A stretch of DNA of 5,438 bases, taken from NCBI GenBank assembly GCA_030017815.1, contig JASEGX010000164.1, forward strand, positions 1 through 5,438. The letters run 5' to 3'. Each line of letters opens with the position of its first letter. Position 1 is the stretch's first letter. The stretch comes from Thermodesulfobacteriota bacterium. Its GTDB lineage: Bacteria > Desulfobacterota > QYQD01. Below, piece by piece: positions 1-5,438 of the stretch. The notes under the pieces were generated by a model, which was not told where the DNA came from, searched no databases, and was given only the letters and a program-made list of their open reading frames with translations. A program made the position numbers and the translations under genes.

Positions 1-1
1 C

Positions 2-1696
2 TTTGCCGAGGCCGCTCGTCTGTATAAAAGATGCCGTGCGGAACGTAAAGAGGCCTTTCTCATGGAGAAACACCCGGAGTATTTTGAGGAAGAAGTCTCT
101 GCTCACCTGCCGGTTGAAGCAGAACCTGATAGCTACACCCTTCCCTGTCTGGATGTTGACTACCTGATGAAATCCTCTCTGGCCATTTCGGCGGAGTTCA
201 ACCCCAGTGCCCTGCTGAATAAAATTATGAATGTGGTTATAGAGGCCTCGGGGGCGCAGCACGGGTATCTTTTGACGCAAGAGAATGGCAGCCTGATGGT
301 CCGCGCTGAAAGTCACATCATCGAAAAAGATGTAGTCCGGACCGTTAAATATGGCCTTGAGGAGGCCACAGATATCTGTAAGGCTATCGTCCGTTATGTG
401 CATCGAACTAAAGAGAGGATGATCCTGAACAATGCTTCAGAAGAGGGTGAGTTTAAGGATAATCCCGAGGTCCAGGCCATGCGGCTTCGGTCTGTCATTT
501 GTCTGCCATTGATCAAACAATCCAAACTGATTGGAATTCTATACCTCGAAAACCGCTTATCGGATTCGGTCTTCACACCGGAAAAGACAGAAATGACTGA
601 ACTCTTGACCTCCCAGGCGGCCATCTCTCTAGAGAACGCCCGCCTGCTTGATGAAATGAAGCGAGCAGAGGAGTCGGTGCGGGAAAGCGAGGAGCGGTTC
701 CGCCTGCTGCTGGAGTCAACGGGCGAGGGCATCTACGGCATTGACTTGGACGGACGTTGTACATTCATCAACGCGGCAGGGGCGGAGTTGCTTGGCTACT
801 CGCCTGAGGACGTGCTGGGCAAGGATATGCACAAACTGACTCACCACCGTTATCCCGATGGCTCGTCCTATCCTGTTGAGCAGTGTCAAATCTGCCGTAC
901 TTTCCTTATTGAGCAAGGTTGCCGGGTTGATACCGAGGTGTTATGGCGGCGAGACGGGAAGGGATTTCCGGCCGGGTATTCAGCCTATCCCATTAAAAAA
1001 GAAGGACGCATCATAGGCGCAGTTGTGACCTTTACCGACATCACCGAGCGCAAGCGGGCGGAGGAGCAAATCAAGGCATCGCTCAAAGAAAAAGAGGTGC
1101 TTCTAAAGGAAATCCACCACCGGGTCAAAAACAATTTGCAGGTCATTTCTAGTCTGCTCAACCTTCAGCTCGGATATATCAAAGATAAACAGGCCGCCGG
1201 GCTATTCAAGGAAAGCCAGAGCCGGGTCAGATCGATGGCGCTCATCCACGAAAGATTGTATCAGTCCGGAGACCTGGCGAGGATCGACTTTGCTCAGTAC
1301 ATTAGAAGCCTGGCATCTGATTTGTTCCGTTCGTACGGAGTCAGTTCAGGTGCCATCACCCTGAAGATAAATGCCGGTGATGTGTTACTGGGCATTGATA
1401 GGGCAATTCCTTGCGGTTTGATTGTCAATGAACTTGTTTCAAATTCTCTAAAACACGCCTTTCCGGCGGGCAAGAAAGGCGAAATCCAAATCAACCTTCG
1501 TTCGGATAATGATAATGGGTTTACACTGACTCTCAGTGACAATGGCATTGGCTTCCCGAAAGATTTGGACTTCCGAAATGCAGAAACATTAGGTTTGCAG
1601 TTAGTAATTACCCTGGTAAAACAGCTCAAGGGTACGATCGAGCTGGATAGAAGCGGTGGAACGGAATTTAAGATTACATTTGCCCGTTACAAATGA
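2..1696 (+). CDS. GAF-PAS sensor histidine kinase, HisKA_2 class (5' end probably outside window)
   Basis: Sensor kinase that would autophosphorylate on histidine and pass the phosphate to a receiver domain. Numbering from the Met at 62: GAF domain about 48-190, short helical linker 190-212, PAS about 208-330 ending in DITERKRAEE, HisKA_2 about 345-425 with EIHHRVKNNLQ (likely phospho-His353), then HATPase with N-box NELVSNSLKHAF (456-467), G1 box SDNGIGF (492-498), TLGLQL and the closing GGTEF. No membrane segment or signal peptide is seen, so it is probably cytoplasmic. The frame stays open upstream of 62 to the window edge and reads like protein (AEAARLYKRCRAERKEAF). The GAF lead-in (LDVDYLMKSSLAISAEF) resembles that of giant Ser/Thr kinase-AAA ATPase-GAF-histidine kinase proteins, so I infer a truncated large gene. 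The alternative is a 544-residue protein starting at 62, where AAAGAGG (47-53) lies 8 bases upstream. There is no receiver domain; the partner may be the next gene. Confidence 0.9.
   Translation, partial: FAEAARLYKRCRAERKEAFLMEKHPEYFEEEVSAHLPVEAEPDSYTLPCLDVDYLMKSSLAISAEFNPSALLNKIMNVVIEASGAQHGYLLTQENGSLMVRAESHIIEKDVVRTVKYGLEEATDICKAIVRYVHRTKERMILNNASEEGEFKDNPEVQAMRLRSVICLPLIKQSKLIGILYLENRLSDSVFTPEKTEMTELLTSQAAISLENARLLDEMKRAEESVRESEERFRLLLESTGEGIYGIDLDGRCTFINAAGAELLGYSPEDVLGKDMHKLTHHRYPDGSSYPVEQCQICRTFLIEQGCRVDTEVLWRRDGKGFPAGYSAYPIKKEGRIIGAVVTFTDITERKRAEEQIKASLKEKEVLLKEIHHRVKNNLQVISSLLNLQLGYIKDKQAAGLFKESQSRVRSMALIHERLYQSGDLARIDFAQYIRSLASDLFRSYGVSSGAITLKINAGDVLLGIDRAIPCGLIVNELVSNSLKHAFPAGKKGEIQINLRSDNDNGFTLTLSDNGIGFPKDLDFRNAETLGLQLVITLVKQLKGTIELDRSGGTEFKITFARYK
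1037..1066 (+). repeat. PAS-end linker repeat, copy 1 (kinase 1)
   Basis: This 30-base segment encodes DITERKRAEE at the end of the PAS domain of the first kinase. Its first 27 bases (1037-1063) are identical to 2869-2895 in the second kinase, and 29 of 30 match overall. It lies at a domain boundary, where PAS modules are often exchanged or duplicated. Confidence 0.75.
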
Positions 1697-1725
1697 AGGA
1701 GCTTAGGTAATCAAAAGGTATGCGG

Positions 1726-1732
1726 AAGGGGG
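1726..1732 (+). promoter_or_regulatory. Possible ribosome-binding site deciding the hybrid-kinase start
   Basis: AAGGGGG ends 11 bases before the ATG at 1744. The alternative ATG at 1720 has only AAAAGG one base before it and GAAGGAG (1695-1701) 18 bases before it, both badly spaced. This favours 1744, in agreement with the usual N-terminus of receiver domains. The site overlaps codons of the longer alternative. Confidence 0.4.
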
Positions 1733-1743
1733 CTAAGACCACC

Positions 1744-4452
1744 ATGGCGAAGACACAGATCCTGATTGTCGAAGATGAAAGCATCGTCGCCAAAGATATA
1801 CAAAATACGTTGAAAATTTTGGGATATGCGGTTTCTGCTGTCGCCTCCTCCGGAGAGGAGGCCGTTAAAAAAGCAGCCGAAACGCAGCCGGATTTAGTGC
1901 TGATGGATATCGTGCTGGAAGGGGATATGAACGGCGTGGAGGCGGCTGCGCAAATCCGTGCCCGTTTTGATATTCCAGTGGTATATCTCACTGCCTATGC
2001 AGATGATGAAACATTGCAGCGGGCAAAGATAACAGAGCCCTATGGCTATATACTCAAACCTTTCCAGGAAAGAGAATTACACACTGCCATCGAGATGGGC
2101 CTTTACAAGCATAAGATGGAAAGGAAGTTAAAAGAGAGTGAACAATGGCTAGCCACCACGCTCAAAAGTATAGGCGATGCGGTGATGGCCACTGATAGCC
2201 AGGGGTGCGTAATATTTATGAATCCCGTGGCCGAGACTCTGACAGGCTGGAAGCAGGAAGAAGCTGTAGGAAACCCTCTGAAAGAGGTCTTCAATATTAT
2301 AAATGAGGAAACAGGTAAACGGGCTGAGGATCCGGCCACCAGGGTGCTGCGAGAAGGTATCGTCATCGGGCTGGCCAATCATACCGTATTGATAGCCAAA
2401 GACGGGACGAAACGGCCTATTGATGACAGCGGTGCACCGATCAGAGATGACAAAGGAAACATCATGGGTGTAGTTTTGGTCTTCTGCGACATCAGCGCGC
2501 GCAAGCGAGCGGAGGAGGCACTACGGCGATCAGAACGGAAGTTTAAGGACCTAACCGAGACCACTACTGACTGGGTGTGGGAGGTTGATGCACAGGCAGT
2601 ATACACTTATGCCAGCCCTAAAATCGAAGATCTACTAGGCTATGGGGTCAGTGAGGTGTTGGGTAAAACTCCGTTTGACCTTATGCCTGAAGAAGAGGCA
2701 GAAAAAGTTCGCAAATTTTTCAACGAGAAGGTTATTAACAAAGAGCCGTTCCATGGTCTGGAAAATGTGAATCGCCATAAAGATGGACATCTGGTAGTCT
2801 TAGAGACAAACGGAATCCCCATCTTTGATGAAAAAGGTCAACTAAAAGGATACAGGGGTATAGATAGGGACATCACCGAGCGCAAGCGGGCGGAGAAGGC
2901 CCTGCTGGAATCGGAAAAAAAATATCGCATCTTGTTTGAGGAATCAAAAGATGTCGTTTTTATCAGCACACCCGAGGGGAAGTTTCTAGATATTAATCCG
3001 GCAGGCGTTGACTTATTTGGGTATTGTTCAAAGGAAGAACTTCTGAAGGTTAGTATTGCCAAAGATCTTTATTTCAGCCCTGAAAATAGAGAAATCTATC
3101 AGCGAAGGCTTGAGCAGAATGGATTTGTCAAAGATTATGAAATAGACATGAAAAGAAAAGATGGAGAGAAACTGGTTGTGCTTGTGACCTCTACGGCTGT
3201 CCGCGATGAGAAAGGGGCCGTCGTGGCATACCGGGGGATGATACGGGATGTAACGGAGCATAAGAAACTTGAGCAGCAACTCCTGCATGCCCAGAAAATG
3301 GAAGCAGTTGGCCAACTGGCAGGTGGTGTTGCCCATGATTTCAATAATATCCTTACAGCTACAATAGGCTGTGGAAACCTCCTGAAGATGAAGATGGAAG
3401 AAGATGATCCATTAAGGACCTACGTTGATCAGATACTTACATCGTCAGAGAGAGCTGCTAGTTTGACCCAGAGTCTTCTTGCCTTCAGCAGGAAGCAGAT
3501 ACTCAACCCACAGCCCGTAAAACTCAATAAGATCGTAAAGAGCGTAGAAAAACTTCTGTTAAGGGTTATTGGTGAGGAGATTCAGCTTAAGACAATGCTT
3601 ACAGATAAAGATTTAACAGTCATGGCAGATTCTGGTCAGATAGAGCAGGTCTTGATGAACCTTGCCACAAACGCAAGGGATGCCATGCCTAAAGGGGGAC
3701 CGTTAATTATAGAGACTGAGCTTGTGAAATTGAGCAATGGATATATAAAGACCCATGTTTATGGAAAGCCGGGCATATATGCCCTTGTTTCGGTCACAGA
3801 CACAGGTCTAGGCATGGATGAGAAGACAAAGGGAAGAATATTTGAACCCTTCTTCACAACGAAAGAGGTTGGAAAGGGCACGGGACTTGGGCTAGCAACG
3901 GTGTATGGGATAATTAAGCAGCACAGCGGCTATATCGATGTCTACAGTGAATTAGGCAAGGGCACGACGTTTAAGATATATTTGCCAGTGATTAAATCAG
4001 AAGCGGAAGAAACAAAACCAGAAGTCATCGCTCCTCTAAAAAACGGCACGGAGACCGTGCTTATAGCGGAGGATGAGACAGGGGTTAGAAGGCTCATAAA
4101 GGCTATGCTTGAGGAATTTGGATATACGATTATAGAGGCAGTAGATGGACAGGATGCGATAGATAAATTCATGGAGAATAAAGACAGAATCCAGCTTCTT
4201 ATTCTCGATGTAATAATGCCGAGGAGGAATGGCAAAGAGGCTTATGAAGAGATAAAGAAGGTAAGACCTGATATTAAGGCCCTTTTTACAAGTGGGTACG
4301 CTGCAGATATTATACATGAAAAAGGCATTCTTGGGGAAAAAATAAATTTTATCTCAAAACCCATTTTACCAACAGAGCTTTTAAAAAAGGTCAGAGAAGT
4401 GCTGGATAAATGCGCCAACAAACAGCCCTGCGGTTTCAGCCGAGAAAATTAG
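1744..4452 (+). CDS. Hybrid sensor histidine kinase: REC-PAS-PAS-PAS-HisKA-HATPase-REC
   Basis: Soluble hybrid kinase of 902 residues. Domains in order: receiver 1 about 1-120 (acidic EDE 10-12, phospho-Asp55 in LVLMDIVLEGD, Thr83, Lys105 in LKPF); PAS1 about 129-254; PAS2 about 263-380; PAS3 about 387-508; HisKA with GGVAHDFNNIL (phospho-His531); HATPase with N-box MNLATNARDAMPKGG (Asn643), G1 DTGLGMD (686-692), FEPFFTTK and G2 GKGTGLGLATVYG; receiver 2 about 770-890 (phospho-Asp822 in LLILDVIMP, Thr849, Lys872 in ISKP). All catalytic residues are present, so it should be active. It follows the first kinase by 47 bases on the same strand, probably as one operon. No DNA-binding output domain is present. 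The PAS ligands cannot be told from sequence; no obvious haem or flavin signature was identified. I chose the start at 1744 (MAKTQILIVEDE) because receivers normally begin there and AAGGGGG (1726-1732) precedes it; the ATG at 1720 would add eight residues but lacks a well-spaced Shine-Dalgarno. Codon usage changes sharply before the HisKA domain. Confidence 0.93.
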   Translation: MAKTQILIVEDESIVAKDIQNTLKILGYAVSAVASSGEEAVKKAAETQPDLVLMDIVLEGDMNGVEAAAQIRARFDIPVVYLTAYADDETLQRAKITEPYGYILKPFQERELHTAIEMGLYKHKMERKLKESEQWLATTLKSIGDAVMATDSQGCVIFMNPVAETLTGWKQEEAVGNPLKEVFNIINEETGKRAEDPATRVLREGIVIGLANHTVLIAKDGTKRPIDDSGAPIRDDKGNIMGVVLVFCDISARKRAEEALRRSERKFKDLTETTTDWVWEVDAQAVYTYASPKIEDLLGYGVSEVLGKTPFDLMPEEEAEKVRKFFNEKVINKEPFHGLENVNRHKDGHLVVLETNGIPIFDEKGQLKGYRGIDRDITERKRAEKALLESEKKYRILFEESKDVVFISTPEGKFLDINPAGVDLFGYCSKEELLKVSIAKDLYFSPENREIYQRRLEQNGFVKDYEIDMKRKDGEKLVVLVTSTAVRDEKGAVVAYRGMIRDVTEHKKLEQQLLHAQKMEAVGQLAGGVAHDFNNILTATIGCGNLLKMKMEEDDPLRTYVDQILTSSERAASLTQSLLAFSRKQILNPQPVKLNKIVKSVEKLLLRVIGEEIQLKTMLTDKDLTVMADSGQIEQVLMNLATNARDAMPKGGPLIIETELVKLSNGYIKTHVYGKPGIYALVSVTDTGLGMDEKTKGRIFEPFFTTKEVGKGTGLGLATVYGIIKQHSGYIDVYSELGKGTTFKIYLPVIKSEAEETKPEVIAPLKNGTETVLIAEDETGVRRLIKAMLEEFGYTIIEAVDGQDAIDKFMENKDRIQLLILDVIMPRRNGKEAYEEIKKVRPDIKALFTSGYAADIIHEKGILGEKINFISKPILPTELLKKVREVLDKCANKQPCGFSREN
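2488..2517 (+). repeat. PAS-end linker repeat, copy 2 (hybrid kinase, after PAS1)
   Basis: This segment encodes DISARKRAEE at the end of PAS1. By eye it matches copy 1 at 27 of 30 bases, differing once in each of three codons. Confidence 0.65.
2869..2898 (+). repeat. PAS-end linker repeat, copy 3 (hybrid kinase, after PAS2)
   Basis: This segment encodes DITERKRAEK at the end of PAS2. It matches copy 1 at 29 of 30 bases, including an unbroken 27-base run. The corresponding linker after PAS3 (DVTEHKKLE) is clearly diverged, so the repeat stops before the kinase core. Confidence 0.75.
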
Positions 4453-4458
4453 ACCGAT

Positions 4459-4478
4459 GGGGACGTCCCTCAGTTTTT
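4459..4478 (+). terminator. Weak terminator-like palindrome between convergent genes
   Basis: GGGACGTCCC (4460-4469) is a perfect 10-base palindrome. Five T residues at 4474-4478 start four bases after it. Read as RNA from the + strand it gives a three GC-pair stem plus one GU pair with an ACGU loop, which is short for an intrinsic terminator. On the - strand no T run follows, so it would not serve truA. It could instead be a fragment of a REP-like intergenic element. Confidence 0.3.
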
Positions 4479-4482
4479 ACCC

Positions 4483-5337
4483 TCAATCAATAAAGGGGGG
4501 GCGGCTGATTGACCTGCCCGATAAACCCGAACCTGCCGGATTAAAAAAAGTGGGCGGGATTTCTTCCGAACTGATAAATCCTTTTAGCTCTTCATCGTTG
4601 TAAAAGGCACGCTCAAAGAAGAGGCCGTGGGCTGGGGCAGTAAAACGGTTCAAGTTCACCGGCTCCACGAGAAAACGCCGTACCTCATCGACACTGAGGC
4701 TGCCATTCCCCACGGCAACCAGCACGCCGACGATCCGGCGGATCATCTTCCAGAGAAAATGGGAGCCGACAATACGGAAAAGGATGATGTCGTCAGTTTC
4801 GTGCAGCAACGTATTGTTGACCATAACCAAGGGAGACTTCTTCCTGATGGCCTGGTGGTCGGTAAAGGAGGAAAAGTCATTCATCCCGGTCAGTAAGGCT
4901 GACGCCTCCCGCATGACCGGCACCTTGAGGGGGTCTTTCACCCACCAGGCGTAATGCCTGCGGAAGACGGTTTTACGCCTGGCAATCTGATACAGGTAAC
5001 TGCGTCCCACGCAATCATGACGGGCATGGAACTGGGAGCCCGCCCTTTCCACTTTCAGGACATTTATATCCTGGGGTAGAATGTCATTGAGCCGCCGGAC
5101 GATCTCCTGCGGGCTGAGATCGGTCGCTGCCTCCAGGTGGGCAACGTACTCCAAGGCATGGACGCCGGCATCGGTACGCCCATTGCCCTGAATATCCACC
5201 TGCTCCCCGAAAAGTTCGCCTGCGCACCGCAAGAGACTCCCCTGGATGGTTTTTGCATCCTTCTGCTTCTGCCAGCCACTGTAACGGCTGCCATCGTACT
5301 CCAGAATGAGTTTAAATCGCTTGTGTTTCGTGGGCAT
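4483..5337 (-). CDS. truA: tRNA pseudouridine synthase A
   Basis: TruA converts uridines 38-40 in the anticodon arm of many tRNAs to pseudouridine; the enzyme is cytoplasmic and acts as a dimer. The 284-residue product shows the family hallmarks: N-terminal LILEYDGSRYSGWQKQ (10-25), the catalytic loop GNGRTDAGVHA with Asp56 as nucleophile and Arg54 beside it, FHARHDCVGRSYLYQI (103-118) with the conserved Tyr114, MNDFSSFT (152-159), GSHFLWKMIRRIVGVLVAVG (191-210) and the C-terminal APAHGLFFERAFY (234-246). WKMIRR replaces the more common HMVRN, a variant I associate with several environmental phyla. About 38 residues follow the usual end of the fold, running through A7 and G7 tracts in the DNA (+ strand), so the tail may be a real extension or a frameshifted one. 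The ATG at 5337 gives the normal N-terminus; AAGGA lies about 18 bases upstream, so the ribosome site is weak. It converges on the hybrid kinase gene with a 30-base gap and is functionally unrelated to it. Confidence 0.97.
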   Translation of the reverse strand: MPTKHKRFKLILEYDGSRYSGWQKQKDAKTIQGSLLRCAGELFGEQVDIQGNGRTDAGVHALEYVAHLEAATDLSPQEIVRRLNDILPQDINVLKVERAGSQFHARHDCVGRSYLYQIARRKTVFRRHYAWWVKDPLKVPVMREASALLTGMNDFSSFTDHQAIRKKSPLVMVNNTLLHETDDIILFRIVGSHFLWKMIRRIVGVLVAVGNGSLSVDEVRRFLVEPVNLNRFTAPAHGLFFERAFYNDEELKGFISSEEIPPTFFNPAGSGLSGRSISRPPFID

Positions 5338-5438
5338 ACAAATATTACCGCATTTTCCTTATATCATTTTAGTTCAATCTAATACGGAAAAGCGAAAGGC
5401 GCAAGAATGCTCCACACCTCAACATAAAGGGGATAAAT
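5338..5438. other. Upstream region of truA, no supported gene
   Basis: This 101-base stretch is the 5' flank of truA. I see no tRNA, repeat or convincing coding sequence in it. On the + strand AAAGGGG (5426-5432) is followed four bases later by AT at the window end, so a divergent gene could start at 5437 if the next base is G. On the - strand an open frame ending in TAG upstream of truA could be the tail of another gene, but it is too short to identify. Confidence 0.4.
5358..5366 (-). promoter_or_regulatory. Possible extended -10 promoter element for truA
   Basis: On the - strand the sequence reads TGATATAAG, close to the extended -10 consensus TGnTATAAT. It lies 20 bases before the truA start codon. 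No good -35 hexamer is found 17 bases further upstream. The transcript leader would be very short and would begin within or near the AAGGA motif. The match could be chance in this AT-rich stretch. Confidence 0.22.

Noticed and set aside
1697..1743. Separate promoter or terminator between the two kinase genes
   Set aside because: The 47-base gap shows no hairpin with a T run and no recognisable -35/-10 pair; co-transcription is the simpler reading.
3028..3344. Two overlapping - strand frames of about 70-100 residues opposite the hybrid kinase
   Set aside because: They are antisense to the PAS3 and HisKA coding sequence, which carries intact motifs; no ribosome-binding site or protein family was recognised for them.
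4627..4896. 89-residue open frame on the + strand opposite truA
   Set aside because: It lies wholly antisense to the well-supported truA gene, and its translation shows no family features.
5344..5360. Mini-ORF AUG-CGG-UAA in the truA leader with AAGGA before it
   Set aside because: The spacing from AAGGA to this AUG is only about three bases, and a two-codon frame arises easily by chance in such sequence.
5137..5382. 81-residue open frame on the + strand overlapping the truA 5' end
   Set aside because: It is antisense to the conserved N-terminal and catalytic part of TruA and has no recognisable domain; it is a shadow frame.
5369..5382. Inverted repeat TTAG-6-CTAA upstream of truA as an operator
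   Set aside because: Four-base arms in an AT-rich stretch are expected by chance, and no nearby regulator gene supports it.

Overview
The window holds two co-directional sensor-kinase genes on the + strand, followed by a convergent housekeeping gene, truA, on the - strand. Nothing in it fixes the taxon. The moderate GC, the stacked PAS domains joined by DITERKRAE-type linkers, the receiver-PAS-kinase-receiver layout and the WKMIRR form of the TruA motif suggest an environmental, probably anaerobic, Gram-negative bacterium of the Desulfobacterota/Nitrospirota kind. This is inference from family resemblance, not a database match.

Layout. From the left edge to 1696 runs the C-terminal part of a GAF-PAS-HisKA_2-HATPase histidine kinase. 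Its frame is open through the window boundary, so it is probably the end of a much larger protein. After 47 bases comes a 902-residue hybrid kinase (1744-4452) with the order receiver, PAS, PAS, PAS, HisKA, HATPase, receiver. A 30-base convergent gap with a small GGGACGTCCC palindrome and a T5 run separates it from truA (5337-4483, -), which encodes tRNA pseudouridine synthase A. The last 101 bases (5338-5438) hold no gene I can support, only a weak promoter-like site for truA and a possible ribosome-binding site for a gene beyond the right edge.

How the genes may work together. The first kinase has no receiver of its own. The second protein begins with a receiver of the type commonly found beside HisKA_2 kinases. 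A phosphorelay from kinase 1 to the N-terminal receiver of kinase 2, modulating its core and terminal receiver, is therefore plausible. No DNA-binding or other output domain is present, so the final target lies outside the window. truA is unrelated to this signalling pair.

The main points of interest are the truncated giant-kinase reading, a sharp codon-usage change inside the hybrid kinase, and a near-identical 30-base linker shared by the two kinase genes. I did not find a clearly new biological system. There are no RNA genes, CRISPR arrays or insertion sequences that I can support.
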